From [Clostridium] viride DSM 6836 (GTDB lineage: Bacteria; Bacillota; Clostridia; Oscillospirales; Oscillospiraceae): 64,000 nt of DNA. The notes under the pieces were generated by a model. It had not been told where the DNA came from. It saw only the letters and a program-made list of their open reading frames with translations, and ran no database searches. A program made the position numbers and the translations under genes. The stretch spans positions 241,783-305,782 of the forward strand of contig JHZO01000005.1 in NCBI GenBank assembly GCA_000620945.1, in the 5' to 3' direction. Positions 52,302 through 62,073 of this stretch are shown one piece after another (position 1 is the first letter of the stretch; each line of letters starts with the position of its first letter).

Positions 52302-52338
52302 GAAACGGGGCAAATTCGAGAAGAATTTCCCCCGTTTC
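52302..52338 (-). terminator. Terminator of the fatty acid synthesis operon
   Basis: GAAACGGGG...CCCCGTTTC with inner AAATT/AATTT pairing. On the minus strand TCCTCTTTTTCC follows. It lies 12 bases after the last stop of the operon. Confidence 0.82.
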
Positions 52339-52349
52339 AAGCAAGAACC

Positions 52350-53993
52350 TTAGTGGATGGCATCCCATTCGCGCAGATCACGCTTTTTGATCTTGCCACT
52401 GATGGTCTTTGGCATTTCCTCCACAAAATCAATGTGACGAATCCACTTGTACTCCGAGGAGTGTTCGTTGCAGAACACCTTGATTTCCTTTTTGAGCTCC
52501 GAGGAAGCTTCAAAACCCGGGGCCAGGTGGACAAAGGCCTTGATGGCCTGACCGCGCAAGGGATCCGGGATGCCAATGACGGAACACTCCAACACGGCAG
52601 GGTGCTCCATTAACACATTTTCAATTTCAAAGGGACCGACACGATAGCCGCCGGTTTTGATAATATCATCGCTGCGTCCGTTGAACCAGTAATAACCATC
52701 GGCATCACGCCAAGCAGTATCCCCGGTGTGGTAGACTCCGCCCCGCCATGCGTTTTGGTAGAGCTCTTCGTTCCCACAATAGGCGCAAAAAATGCCCACC
52801 GGACGACGGCCGTTTGCGTCGGGAAGTATGACAATTTCGCCCACTTCGCCCTCCGGAGTCTCCGAACCATCTGGGTTTTGGAGTGCCACGCGGTAAAGGG
52901 GGGTTGGTTTCCCCATAGAGCCGGGACGAGGGGCAACCCAAGGCAGGTGGGCAATGAGGGGGGTGGTTTCGGTTTGGCCATAGCCTTCCTGAATGGACAG
53001 TCCGGTGACCTCACGGAAGCGGGTATACACTTCTGGATTCAGTGCCTCCCCTGCCGTGGTCACATGCTGAAGACTGGGCATGGAGGAAAGGCCGGTTTTA
53101 ATTAAGTAGCGATAGATCGTGGGGGGAGCACAGAAGGTGGTAACCCCATATCGTTGGATGACTTGGATGAGCTGTCGAGGGTCAAAGCTGTCAAAGTCAT
53201 AGACCATGACGGCGCTTCCAACCAGCCACTGTCCGTAGAGCTTTCCCCAAGAGGACTTGGCCCAGCCGCTCTCAGCTACAGTAAAGTGAAGGCCACCGTC
53301 GATTGCCTGATGCCAGTACTTGGCGGTCACGATGTGAGCCAAGGGGTAACTGTGGTCGTGAATGACGCCCTTGGGCTGTCCGGTCGTACCGGAGGTGAAG
53401 TACGTGAGCAGTGGGTCGGTGACCGCAGTATCCACACGGGAAAGCAGCGGGGAAGCCACATCCAGCTCGGCGCTGAGATTCACACAGCCGGGAATGTTCT
53501 CCCGGATGGTGAACACGGTTCGGAGAGCACTGGTTTCTTTGGCCTCTAAAAAGCGTTGGGGGGCCTCTTCCTCGTTGGTGCAAATGGCGGCCGAAATGTT
53601 GCCTGCCGCCACGCGGTAAACCAGGTCAGAGACGGTAAGCATATGGGTGACGGGAGCCATGACAGCGCCAAGCTTATGCAGCGCCAGAGCCACGAACCAG
53701 TATTCGTAGTGCCGCTTTAGCATAACCAGCACCGTGTCACCTTTGGAAATGCCATGAGCCCGCAAGGCGTTTGCTGCCTGATTGGAAAGGCGGCGAAGAT
53801 CCGAAAAGGTAAACGTGCGCTCGAGGCCTTGGGCATTGCACCAGACCAGAGCGGTCTGGTTTGGTGCCTGCTCGGCCATGGCATCCACCACATCGTAGGC
53901 AAAGTTAAAGTTCGTGGGGTAGGTAAGGGAAAAGTCCGTTAGGTTCCCTTGGGCATCAAAGGATTCCTGGCAAAAGGAACGATACATATTCAT
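52350..53993 (-). CDS. AMP-forming acyl-CoA synthetase (medium-chain type)
   Basis: A 547-residue adenylate-forming enzyme. The P-loop is [21 protein letters not shown]5 is [11 protein letters not shown]7 is [20 protein letters not shown] and A10 is [18 protein letters not shown] with the catalytic Lys. The closest match by eye is the medium-chain acyl-CoA synthetase group. It is the last gene of the fatty acid operon and its ATG overlaps the accA stop. Activation of exogenous or released acids for return to lipid metabolism is a reasonable inference. Confidence 0.9.
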   Translation of the reverse strand: MNMYRSFCQESFDAQGNLTDFSLTYPTNFNFAYDVVDAMAEQAPNQTALVWCNAQGLERTFTFSDLRRLSNQAANALRAHGISKGDTVLVMLKRHYEYWFVALALHKLGAVMAPVTHMLTVSDLVYRVAAGNISAAICTNEEEAPQRFLEAKETSALRTVFTIRENIPGCVNLSAELDVASPLLSRVDTAVTDPLLTYFTSGTTGQPKGVIHDHSYPLAHIVTAKYWHQAIDGGLHFTVAESGWAKSSWGKLYGQWLVGSAVMVYDFDSFDPRQLIQVIQRYGVTTFCAPPTIYRYLIKTGLSSMPSLQHVTTAGEALNPEVYTRFREVTGLSIQEGYGQTETTPLIAHLPWVAPRPGSMGKPTPLYRVALQNPDGSETPEGEVGEIVILPDANGRRPVGIFCAYCGNEELYQNAWRGGVYHTGDTAWRDADGYYWFNGRSDDIIKTGGYRVGPFEIENVLMEHPAVLECSVIGIPDPLRGQAIKAFVHLAPGFEASSELKKEIKVFCNEHSSEYKWIRHIDFVEEMPKTISGKIKKRDLREWDAIH

Positions 53994-54799
53994 GGAGCCT
54001 CCTTTTCAAACGGAGAGGAGATGGCGCCAAACTTGCGAAAGCGTGCGTAGCGACGAGAGAGGAGCTCTTCCGTGTCCAGAGCGCAAAGCTTCGAGATCAT
54101 GTCGTTTAATTCCACGCTAAGCTGACGATAAAACGGTGGGGTTCCCAATCCGGTTTCGGGAAGCACACGCTCGGCAATGCCAAAGTTTTGTGCGTCCTGC
54201 GCGGTCAATTTTAAGCATTCCGCCGCGTCGGCAGCTCGGCCAGCATCCTTCCACAGAATGCTGGCACAGCCCTCAGGCGAAATCACGGAATAGATGGAGT
54301 TCTCCAGCATCCAGACTTCATCCGCCATGGCAAGGGCCAAGGCGCCACCACTTCCGCCTTCTCCGATCAAAAGAGAAAGGATGGGGGTCTTCAAATCGCT
54401 CATTTCAAACAGGTTCTGGGCAATCGCCTGCCCCTGTCCTCGCTCCTCGGCACCTATGCCACAGAAGGCGCCTGAGGTGTCCACCAGGCAGAGAACCGGT
54501 CGCCCAAATTTCTCGGCTTGGCGCATCAGACGAAGCGCCTTGCGGTAGCCTTCGGGATTGGGGGCGCCAAAGTTGCGGAAAATGCGCTCCTTTGCCGTCC
54601 GCCCTTTTTCGATGGCAATGACCGTAATGGGACGGCCGCTCAGGGTAGCAATGCCGCCGATGATCGCGGGGTCATCCGCAAAGGCACGGTCGCCGTGCAG
54701 CTCAAAAAAATCGGGGAAGAGGGCAGAAAGATAAGCTTGCGCGGTGGGGCGGTTGTTGGCTCGGGCCAACTTCACACGGTCGTAGGCAGTGTTACTCAT
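53990..54799 (-). CDS. accA: Acetyl-CoA carboxylase, carboxyltransferase alpha subunit
   Basis: A 269-residue alpha subunit. It shows [56 protein letters not shown] and [13 protein letters not shown]. With AccD it transfers carboxyl from biotin to acetyl-CoA. It overlaps accD as ATGA. Confidence 0.97.
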   Translation of the reverse strand: MSNTAYDRVKLARANNRPTAQAYLSALFPDFFELHGDRAFADDPAIIGGIATLSGRPITVIAIEKGRTAKERIFRNFGAPNPEGYRKALRLMRQAEKFGRPVLCLVDTSGAFCGIGAEERGQGQAIAQNLFEMSDLKTPILSLLIGEGGSGGALALAMADEVWMLENSIYSVISPEGCASILWKDAGRAADAAECLKLTAQDAQNFGIAERVLPETGLGTPPFYRQLSVELNDMISKLCALDTEELLSRRYARFRKFGAISSPFEKEAP

Positions 54800-55665
54800 C
54801 GTACGCCCCCTTTCTGATGCATGGCAAGTAAACGAGCCAAGATGGCACGCTGTTCGTTGCGTGGGACAATGGCATCCACAAAGCCATGCGCCTGCAAAAA
54901 CTCTGCGGTTTGAAAGCCGGGAGGAAGTTTTTTGCGCACGGTTTGCTCAATGACACGGGCACCGGCAAAGCCGGCGGTGGCACCGGGTTCCGCAAAAATC
55001 ATGTCACCCTCCATGGCAAAGCTTGCCATAACACCGCCCGTGGTGGGGTCGGTCAGCACCGTGAGGTAAAACAGTCCGGCCTGGCTGTGTCGGCGGACAG
55101 CCGCACTGGTTTTGGCCATTTGCATGAGGGATAGCATACCCTCCTGCATGCGGGCACCACCGGACACCGTGTACCCCACAACGGGAAGGGATAGCTCGGT
55201 TGCCAGCTCAAAGGTGCGGGTAATCTTTTCGCCCACCGCCGTTCCCATGCTACCCATCATGAAGTAAGGATCCATGACAAAGATGCAGCAAGGGGCGCCA
55301 CCAATGGTCACTTGTCCGCAAAGGACGCCTTCCTCGCTGCCGGAAAGACTCTGGGTGGCCGACAGCTTTTTCTGGTACCCAGGAAAGCTCAGGGGATCGC
55401 CTCCCAGAAGCCCATCAAACTCCGGGATAAAGGAGCCATGGTCGGCTAAGAGGGCCAGCCGCTGCGCAGCCCGGATGCGAAAATGATAGCCGCAGGAGCA
55501 GGTGTTGGCGTCGTTCCAGAGCTGGCTCAGTGGAATCTGGCGGTGGCAGTTGGGGCACTGTTCGGACAGCTCTGCGTCGTCGGCACCCGGCTTTGCCGGG
55601 ATGGAATTGCGCCCACCCTGCTCAAGAGGGTTTTTGGGACGGTGTAAAAATTGAAAGGATGGCAT
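54796..55665 (-). CDS. accD: Acetyl-CoA carboxylase, carboxyltransferase beta subunit
   Basis: A 289-residue beta subunit. The N-terminal four-Cys zinc ribbon is [20 protein letters not shown] followed by SCGYHFRI. The crotonase-like body shows [20 protein letters not shown] and [26 protein letters not shown] precedes the ATG. Confidence 0.97.
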   Translation of the reverse strand: MPSFQFLHRPKNPLEQGGRNSIPAKPGADDAELSEQCPNCHRQIPLSQLWNDANTCSCGYHFRIRAAQRLALLADHGSFIPEFDGLLGGDPLSFPGYQKKLSATQSLSGSEEGVLCGQVTIGGAPCCIFVMDPYFMMGSMGTAVGEKITRTFELATELSLPVVGYTVSGGARMQEGMLSLMQMAKTSAAVRRHSQAGLFYLTVLTDPTTGGVMASFAMEGDMIFAEPGATAGFAGARVIEQTVRKKLPPGFQTAEFLQAHGFVDAIVPRNEQRAILARLLAMHQKGGVR

Positions 55666-55676
55666 AATGATTCACC

Positions 55677-56981
55677 TCACTGCGAGAAAAAATCCAGACT
55701 GTAAGATCCGGTTTGAAAACGAGTATCTTCGATAATATCCAATTGTTCCTCAATGTTGTTGGGAACGCCTTCGATGACCAGCTCACAGAGTGCCGCGCGC
55801 AATTTACGCAAGGCCTCTTCTCGGGTGCTGGCATACACAATGAGCTTTCCGAGGAGTGGGTCATAGGCCGGGGAAATGACGGAACCCACCGCAAGGTAGG
55901 TATCAAAGCGGACAAAGGGCCCACCGGGAATGTGCAGAAAACTGACCTTTCCGGGAGCTCTCGCATTGATGCGGCACTCGATGGAGGAACCGTCCAGGCG
56001 TACATCCTCTTGCTTGAAGTTCAAGGGAATGCCGGCGGCAATGCGAATCTGCCACTTAACCAAGTCTAAGCCAATCATGGCTTCCGTAACACCGTGTTCC
56101 ACCTGAAGACGCACGTTCATTTCCATGAAGTAGTAGTGCCCAGAGGCATCCAGCAAGAACTCCAAGGTTCCAAGATTTTGGTAGCCAATTTCTTTCACGG
56201 AGGACGTGATGCGGCGCACCATTTCTTCCCGCAAGGCCGGGCTAACGGCAGGGGAGGGGGATTCCTCGGTCAACTTTTGGTGGTTCCGTTGCACCGAGCA
56301 GTCGCGCTCACCCAGGCAAAGCACCTCGCCGTATTCGTCCGCAATGATCTGCATCTCGATGTGGCGGGCCGGGTGAATATATTTTTCCAGATAGACGGCA
56401 CCGTCCCCAAAGGCAGCCTTGCCCTCGGAGGTAGCCGATAGAAAAGCCAGTTCCATTTCTTCCGCGCGGGTGACCAAACGGATTCCACGTCCACCGCCGC
56501 CGGAGCGAGCTTTGATCATGACCGGGTAACCAATCTCCTCTGCCGCATCCAGGGCATCCTGCACGGAGGGCAGAATTTCCGTTCCCGGGATTACGGGAAG
56601 ACCTGCTTTTGCAAAGAGTGTTTTCAAACGCTCCTTGTCACCGAGGCGCTCCATGCTTTCGGCCGAGGGGCCAATGAAGGCGATGCCATGGCGCAAGCAG
56701 GAGGCGGCAAAGTGTGCGTTTTCAGATAAAAACCCATAGCCAGGGTGAATGGCCTGGGCACCCGATAGCAGGGCGGCGCTTAAAATTCGGTCTTCGTTGA
56801 GATAACTATCCTGCGGCGATGTCTCGCCAATGCAGTAACTTTGATCGGCCAGGGCAACGTGGAGGGATTCCGCATCGGCTTTGGAGTAAACGGCAACGGT
56901 GGAGATGCCCATTTCCTTGCAGCTACGGATGATACGAACCGCCACTTCACCCCGGTTGGCAATTAAAATTTTAGAAAACAC
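55677..56981 (-). CDS. accC: Biotin carboxylase
   Basis: A 434-residue ATP-grasp enzyme that carboxylates biotin on AccB. It starts MFSKILIANRGEVAVRIIRS and contains VMIKARSGGGGRGIRLV, ERDCSVQRNHQKLTEESPSP and YFMEMNVRLQVEHGVTEAMI. It is slightly shorter than the usual 445-450 residues. The gap to fabZ is 4 bases. Confidence 0.97.
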   Translation of the reverse strand: MFSKILIANRGEVAVRIIRSCKEMGISTVAVYSKADAESLHVALADQSYCIGETSPQDSYLNEDRILSAALLSGAQAIHPGYGFLSENAHFAASCLRHGIAFIGPSAESMERLGDKERLKTLFAKAGLPVIPGTEILPSVQDALDAAEEIGYPVMIKARSGGGGRGIRLVTRAEEMELAFLSATSEGKAAFGDGAVYLEKYIHPARHIEMQIIADEYGEVLCLGERDCSVQRNHQKLTEESPSPAVSPALREEMVRRITSSVKEIGYQNLGTLEFLLDASGHYYFMEMNVRLQVEHGVTEAMIGLDLVKWQIRIAAGIPLNFKQEDVRLDGSSIECRINARAPGKVSFLHIPGGPFVRFDTYLAVGSVISPAYDPLLGKLIVYASTREEALRKLRAALCELVIEGVPNNIEEQLDIIEDTRFQTGSYSLDFFSQ

Positions 56982-56985
56982 AGGC

Positions 56986-57402
56986 TTACACCTCAGTCAG
57001 GGCAAAGGAAAAGCTTGCTTCCACGCAGAGTTTACCGTCCACAAATCCCTTTCCCTCGGCAAAGTAAAATGGTGGTTTCGAGCGGGTCAGCTTGCATTCG
57101 GTTTCAAAGGTATCCCCGGGACGAACGCTGTTGCGAAAGCGAACCTTGTCAAGACCCGTGAACAGGGGCAGCTCGTTCCCGCTCATCTTTTCGGAAAGGA
57201 GAACGCAAACCGACTGGGCCAGCATTTCGCAAAGCATGACGCCGGGCACCACAGGGTTTCCCGGAAAGTGCCCCTTGAGAAACCACTCGTCCCCGCGGAT
57301 CTTCACGATGCCGTGAGCCACGCCATCCTCACAAGTCGCCTCATCGATGAGAAGCATATTGTCACGGTGTGGCAAAATGGCCTTCAATTCCTCTTGCTTC
57401 AT
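56986..57402 (-). CDS. fabZ: 3-hydroxyacyl-ACP dehydratase FabZ
   Basis: A 138-residue hotdog-fold dehydratase. It starts MKQEELKAILPHRDNMLLID and has the catalytic HFPGNPVVPGVMLCEMLAQ (His and downstream Glu). It starts at ATG 57402 overlapping the accB stop as ATGA, with AAGGAGG upstream. Confidence 0.95.
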   Translation of the reverse strand: MKQEELKAILPHRDNMLLIDEATCEDGVAHGIVKIRGDEWFLKGHFPGNPVVPGVMLCEMLAQSVCVLLSEKMSGNELPLFTGLDKVRFRNSVRPGDTFETECKLTRSKPPFYFAEGKGFVDGKLCVEASFSFALTEV

Positions 57403-57830
57403 GCTTCCTCCTTGCGGATGCGGAAGAGGGGGTGACCATAGTCCACCACCTGCTGATTTCCCACGCAAATCTCTGTAATGATGCCGTCGTAGTCGGAAGT
57501 AATTTCGTTCATGAGTTTCATCGACTCGATGATGCAAATCACATCGCCACGGTGCACTTTATCGCCCACGGTGACAAAGGCCTCCTGGTTTTCCGCGGGA
57601 GAAGCGTAAAAGACGCCAACCATGGGAGAGGAAATGCTGATAGTGCCATCCTCCACGGCAGCAGTAGCTTCCACCGCGGGCGCTGCAGCCATGACTGGTA
57701 CTGCGGCAGAAGGAGCGTTCTTTGAGCTGCGCTCTAAGCGCAGGGTGGTGCCGTTTTCGCAAAGCTCAAGCCCGGTCAAATCCAAATCGTGCATGAGCTG
57801 CGCATATTTTCGAATATTCTTTTCTTCCAT
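57399..57830 (-). CDS. accB: Biotin carboxyl carrier protein of acetyl-CoA carboxylase
   Basis: A 143-residue BCCP. An N-terminal helix is followed by an Ala/Pro-rich linker and the biotinyl domain, with GVFYASPAENQEAFVTVGDK and the biotin motif CIIESMKLMNEI. The residue before MKLM is Ser where Ala is usual. The start is ATG 57830 after AAAGGG. Confidence 0.95.
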   Translation of the reverse strand: MEEKNIRKYAQLMHDLDLTGLELCENGTTLRLERSSKNAPSAAVPVMAAAPAVEATAAVEDGTISISSPMVGVFYASPAENQEAFVTVGDKVHRGDVICIIESMKLMNEITSDYDGIITEICVGNQQVVDYGHPLFRIRKEEA

Positions 57831-57846
57831 ATTGAATCCCTTTACA

Positions 57847-59079
57847 TCAGAGTTTGCGGAATGCCAGGCAGGCATTGTGTCCGCCAAAGCCCAGAGAATT
57901 GGAAAGAGCCATGTCTACCACGGCGGGACGTGCCGTCAGCGGAACGTAGTCCAGATCGCAAGCGGGATCGGGAGTGGTAAGACCTACAGTGGGGGGGAGG
58001 ACTCCTTCCTGCAGGGCAAGGAGGCAGGCAATCGCTTCCGCCGCACCGGCGGCACCTAACATGTGTCCGGTCATAGACTTTGTGGAGCTGACCGGAGTCT
58101 GTTTGGCAAGTTCTTCTCCAAGCAAGGTCTTAATGGCGGTGGTCTCCATCACATCATTGAGGGGAGTTCCGGTGCCGTGAGCGTTGATATACAGCTTGGT
58201 TTCAGAGGTGTATCCCGCTTCGGTCAGTGCCTGACGCATGGCGTTTACGGCACCAATGCCCTCGGGATGAGGAGCCGTAATGTGATGGGCATCGCAGGTA
58301 GAGCCGTAGCCACACAGCTCACCATAAATGGTTGCGCCACGAGAAAGGGCGTGCTCATACTCTTCCAATACCAGAGCCGCCGCACCTTCGCCAATGATGA
58401 AACCGCCACGGCGAGAATCAAAGGGAAGGGACGCTTCGTCGGGGTTTTGTGCAATGGAGAGCGCCTGCATGTTGATGAATCCTGCCACACCGGGCTCGGA
58501 AATGGAGGCCTCGGTGCCACCGGCAATGATGGCATCACAGTAGCCATGACGGATGGCACGAAGGGCTTCTCCCATGGCATTGGAGCCGGATGCACACGCG
58601 GTAACGGCAGGCAGAGCCGGGCCCTGACAGTTGAAGCGAATGGCAATCATCCCGGCTGCCATGTTGGCAATCATCATGGGAATGAAGTACGGAGACACGC
58701 GGCGGGGCCCTTTCGAGCGCAGCTTATCCATTTCGGCTGTGAAGGTCTGAATGCCGCCAATGCCGGTGCCAAAATACACACCGACCCGCTCGGGAGGTAG
58801 GCTTCCTAAAAAGCCGCTATGCTCCACAGCCTGGGTTGCTGCCGCAAGGGCAAAATGTGCATTGGGGTCAGAACGGAGCATATCTCCATTGTCCATGTAG
58901 TCACGGGGGTTAAAGTTCTTGACCTCCGCGGCCAGGGAAGCCTTATAGTCCGTGGTATCAAAGCGGGTGATGGGGCCGATGCCGTGCTGTCCCGCAAACA
59001 GGGAGGTCTTAAATTGGGCAAGGTCATTTCCGATGGGGCTGACAATGCCCATACCGGTGACGACAACTCTTCGATTCAT
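57847..59079 (-). CDS. fabF: 3-oxoacyl-ACP synthase II
   Basis: A 410-residue condensing enzyme. It starts NRRVVVTGMGIVSPIGNDLA. The catalytic Cys is in VTACASGSNAMGEALR and the two His in NAHGTGTPLNDVMETTAIK and SMTGHMLGAAGAAEAIA. It is the only elongating ketoacyl synthase in the operon; no fabH is present in the window. The ATG at 59079 follows AAAGGAAAGGAACC. Confidence 0.97.
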   Translation of the reverse strand: MNRRVVVTGMGIVSPIGNDLAQFKTSLFAGQHGIGPITRFDTTDYKASLAAEVKNFNPRDYMDNGDMLRSDPNAHFALAAATQAVEHSGFLGSLPPERVGVYFGTGIGGIQTFTAEMDKLRSKGPRRVSPYFIPMMIANMAAGMIAIRFNCQGPALPAVTACASGSNAMGEALRAIRHGYCDAIIAGGTEASISEPGVAGFINMQALSIAQNPDEASLPFDSRRGGFIIGEGAAALVLEEYEHALSRGATIYGELCGYGSTCDAHHITAPHPEGIGAVNAMRQALTEAGYTSETKLYINAHGTGTPLNDVMETTAIKTLLGEELAKQTPVSSTKSMTGHMLGAAGAAEAIACLLALQEGVLPPTVGLTTPDPACDLDYVPLTARPAVVDMALSNSLGFGGHNACLAFRKL

Positions 59080-59145
59080 AGGAATGGTTCCTTTCCTTTG
59101 GTTAAGCATTGGGCGAGTGTCAAGGGGAAACGCTGCGTGGCGGCA

Positions 59146-59880
59146 TTACATGGCAAGGCCACCGTCGACACGCAAGACTTCGCCGGTGATGTAGGATGCT
59201 GCCTCGGAAGCTAAAAACGCAGCGGCGTTTGCCACATCGTCCGGGCTACCTAAACGAGCAAGGGGAATGGAAGTGGCTAAGGCGTTTTCGGAGTCCAGAT
59301 TCTCGGTCATTTCCGTCTGGATGAAACCCGGAGCAATGGCATTGCAGCGAATGTTGCGCGCAGCCAGCTCACGGGCTACCGACTTCGTCAGGCCAACAAG
59401 GCCCGCCTTGGAGGCAGAATAGTTTGCCTGCCCAGCGTTGCCCATCAGGCCGGAGACGGAGGTAATATTGATGATCGCGCCGCGTTTGGCTCGAATAAAC
59501 AGTGGAGTAAGGTGGCGAATCATATGGAAGGCACCCTTTAAGTTGGTGTCTAGGACGGCATCAAACGCATCTTCCTGCATGGTTGCAATGAGGCCGTCCC
59601 GGGTGATGCCTGCGTTGTTAACCAGGATGTCGACTTTGGAAAAATCGGCCTTCACCTTAGCAACCGTTTCCTTGCAAGCGGCAAAGTTGGATACATCGCA
59701 GCGATAGACTTCTGCACGGACTCCCAAAGCACGACATTCCTGGGCGACGGCCTCGGCGGCGGCATCGCTGGAGGCATACAAAAGGGCGAGATCCGCACCT
59801 TCCTTGGCAAACTTCAAAGCAATGGCTCGCCCGATCCCTCGGGACGCGCCGGTGATGAGGGCAACTTGCTGTTTTAACAT
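59146..59880 (-). CDS. fabG: 3-oxoacyl-ACP reductase
   Basis: A 244-residue short-chain dehydrogenase. It shows ALITGASRGIGRAIALKFAK (NADP binding), LVNNAGITRDGLIATMQEDA, the catalytic SVSGLMGNAGQANYSASKAG (Ser, Tyr, Lys) and the C-terminal YITGEVLRVDGGLAM. It overlaps the fabD stop by 7 bases. AAAGGAG precedes its ATG. Confidence 0.97.
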   Translation of the reverse strand: MLKQQVALITGASRGIGRAIALKFAKEGADLALLYASSDAAAEAVAQECRALGVRAEVYRCDVSNFAACKETVAKVKADFSKVDILVNNAGITRDGLIATMQEDAFDAVLDTNLKGAFHMIRHLTPLFIRAKRGAIINITSVSGLMGNAGQANYSASKAGLVGLTKSVARELAARNIRCNAIAPGFIQTEMTENLDSENALATSIPLARLGSPDDVANAAAFLASEAASYITGEVLRVDGGLAM

Positions 59881-60791
59881 GAGCGAAACTCCTTTACCGC
59901 TGTGCTGACATCCTCGCCGGTTCCGATGCAGAAGCAACGAGCCGTGGCATCAATCTTTCGAATGAGGCCGGAGAGGACATTGCCGGGGCCGACTTCGAAA
60001 AAGGTATCCACCCCGTCGGCAAGCAGATTGCGAACAATGGTTTCCCAGCGCACGGGGTTTTCAATTTGACGAGCCAGGAGGGTACAAATGTCCTCGCCGT
60101 AAGGCTCGCCCGTGTAGTTGGAATAGATGGGAATGGAGGGTGCGGCGAAGGAATAGTTCTCTAAGAGTGCCCCAAACTGCCGGGCTGCCTCCGACATAAA
60201 GACGGAGTGGAACCCGCCGCGCACCTTCAGTGGGAGCGCACGACCGCCTGCAGCCTTGACCGCGGCAGAGAAGGGTTCCAACTGCTCCCGCAGACAGGCA
60301 ATGGTAATTTGCCCAGGGCAATTAAAGTTCACCGGATAGACCTGTGAAAACTGAGCACACAAGTCTTCCACCGTTTTGGTGTCCAATTTCACCACCGCAG
60401 CCATGGCCGTGTCGGCACGTTCCGCATCGGCCTGCATCAGTTCCCCGCGGCGTGACACCAGGGCAAAGCCGTCAGAGAGGGAAAGAGCACCGGAAAAACA
60501 GAGTGCCGCCACCTCGCCCAGCGAAAAGCCCGCAACCAGGTCAGGCGAAATTCCGGCATCTTGGAGGGCAGCGGCAGCAGCAAGCTCGCAAGCAAATAGG
60601 CAGGGTTGTGTGTTCCGGGTCTCGGCCAAGTCCTCGGCGGTACCGTGGAAGCAGAGATCCAGAAGCCCGGGGCGCAAGGATTCGAGCGTATCCATCAGGG
60701 CTTTGCTTGCAGGATTGGTCTGGTATAAGTGTTGGCCCATCCCAGGCTGCTGAGCCCCTTGCCCGGGGAACACAAAGGCTACTTTACCCAT
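59874..60791 (-). CDS. fabD: Malonyl-CoA:ACP transacylase
   Basis: A 305-residue acyltransferase. It starts KVAFVFPGQGAQQPGMGQHL. The nucleophile elbow is VAGFSLGEVAAL, and the Arg and His sites lie in SRRGELMQ and VRGGFHSVFM. It overlaps fabK by 13 bases. GAAAGGAG precedes the ATG. Confidence 0.96.
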   Translation of the reverse strand: MGKVAFVFPGQGAQQPGMGQHLYQTNPASKALMDTLESLRPGLLDLCFHGTAEDLAETRNTQPCLFACELAAAAALQDAGISPDLVAGFSLGEVAALCFSGALSLSDGFALVSRRGELMQADAERADTAMAAVVKLDTKTVEDLCAQFSQVYPVNFNCPGQITIACLREQLEPFSAAVKAAGGRALPLKVRGGFHSVFMSEAARQFGALLENYSFAAPSIPIYSNYTGEPYGEDICTLLARQIENPVRWETIVRNLLADGVDTFFEVGPGNVLSGLIRKIDATARCFCIGTGEDVSTAVKEFRSC

Positions 60792-61723
60792 GCGGATGCT
60801 CCTTTCAAGAGAGGTTCGGCTTGCTCACACAGTTCACGAACAATGTCAGCGGCAGGCTGTGCGCGATTGACCATACCGGCAACCTGTCCGGCCAGGAAGC
60901 AACCATTCTGCAAATCGCCATCCCGGGCAGCAAGAGCCAGCTTGCCCACGCCCATTTCTTCTAAGGCTTCATCCGAAATATCGGAGTATTCGGCCTGGAA
61001 GAGGCTGCGGGAAAGGGGGGTTTTCAGACTGCGCACAGGGTGACCAAGGCGTTTTCCTGTTGTAATTGTTGCCAGGTCATTGGCTTTTAAGATTTTTTCT
61101 TTATAGTTGGGGTGGATGTTGCATTCCTCTGCCACTAAAAAGCGGGTTCCCACTTGTACTCCACAAGCGCCCAGCATCAAGGCAGCGGCTACACCGCGTC
61201 CATCGGCAATGCCACCGGCGGCAAGAACGGGGAGGTCGGTTACGTCGCAGACTTGGGGAACCAACACCATGGTAGACAGCTCACCAATGTGACCGCCGCT
61301 TTCGCCACCTTCGGCGATTAAAGCGTCGGCACCAAGGCGGGTCATTAACTTCGCCATGGCCACCGAAGGGACCACAGGAATGACCCGAATGCCAGCATCT
61401 TTCCAATCTTTCATATACTTGGACGGATTTCCGGCTCCTGTTGTCACCACCGCCACCTTCTCTTCCACAACCACCTTTGCCACTTCGTCGGCAAAGGGAC
61501 TCAGAAGCATGATGTTCACCCCAAACGGCTGTTTGGTGAGGGAAGCAGCAATCTGAATCTGTTCTCTTACATAAGCTCCGGGAGCATTTCCGGCGGCAAT
61601 AATGCCAAGGCCGCCGCCGTTTGAGACAGCAGCGGCCAGATGTCCGTCTGAAATCCATGCCATGCCGCCTTGAAAGACCGGGTATGTAATCCCCAAAAGC
61701 TCACAAAGCTTTGACTTGATCAT
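60779..61723 (-). CDS. fabK: Enoyl-ACP reductase II (FMN dependent)
   Basis: A 314-residue FMN TIM-barrel enzyme. It starts IKSKLCELLGITYPVFQGGM and includes ALIAEGGESGGHIGELSTMV, PVLAAGGIADGRGVAAALML and QVGTRFLVAEECNIHPNYK. FabK replaces FabI in many Firmicutes and gives natural triclosan tolerance. It has no FabI in this operon. Confidence 0.96.
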   Translation of the reverse strand: MIKSKLCELLGITYPVFQGGMAWISDGHLAAAVSNGGGLGIIAAGNAPGAYVREQIQIAASLTKQPFGVNIMLLSPFADEVAKVVVEEKVAVVTTGAGNPSKYMKDWKDAGIRVIPVVPSVAMAKLMTRLGADALIAEGGESGGHIGELSTMVLVPQVCDVTDLPVLAAGGIADGRGVAAALMLGACGVQVGTRFLVAEECNIHPNYKEKILKANDLATITTGKRLGHPVRSLKTPLSRSLFQAEYSDISDEALEEMGVGKLALAARDGDLQNGCFLAGQVAGMVNRAQPAADIVRELCEQAEPLLKGASAWVK

Positions 61724-61726
61724 GGC

Positions 61727-61951
61727 TTACTCCTGGCACTTTGCTTCCACAAAGCGAACCAGATCACCAACGGTTTCTACCTTTTGATCCAGCTCGATCT
61801 CACGACCGATGGTGTCTTCCAGATTCATCAGAAGTTCAACCGTGTCGAGAGAGTCGATACCAAGCGCCTGGAATGTGGTATCCATTGTAATTTCGGAAAC
61901 ATCGCAGTCATTGTGCTCTGCGATCAGCTTAGCAATTGCTTCATAAACCAT
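61727..61951 (-). CDS. acpP: Acyl carrier protein
   Basis: A 74-residue ACP. The phosphopantetheine Ser is in ALGIDSLDTVELLMNLED. The start ATG 61951 follows TTTGGAGG by 8 bases. It is the first gene of the operon. Confidence 0.97.
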   Translation of the reverse strand: MVYEAIAKLIAEHNDCDVSEITMDTTFQALGIDSLDTVELLMNLEDTIGREIELDQKVETVGDLVRFVEAKCQE

Positions 61952-61994
61952 GGAAAATACCTCCAAAAATGAGTGAATTCATATACAAAATTAA

Positions 61995-62023
61995 GCGGCA
62001 GGTTATCACTGATAACCTGCCGC
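61995..62023 (-). promoter_or_regulatory. 29-bp palindromic operator candidate at the acpP promoter
   Basis: GCGGCAGGTTATCA and TGATAACCTGCCGC form a perfect 14-bp inverted repeat around one central base. It begins one base downstream of the -10 box and covers the expected start. It could be a repressor operator for the TetR-family protein encoded just upstream, or a hairpin at the mRNA 5' end. Confidence 0.72.
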
Positions 62024-62024
62024 C

Positions 62025-62053
62025 ATTATAAACAGCACGTAGAGCTTTGTCAA
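62025..62053 (-). promoter_or_regulatory. Promoter of the fatty acid synthesis operon
   Basis: Minus strand: TTGACA, 17 bases, TATAAT, perfect consensus. Confidence 0.9.
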
Positions 62054-62073
62054 TAGTTGTTTTTTGCCGAAGC

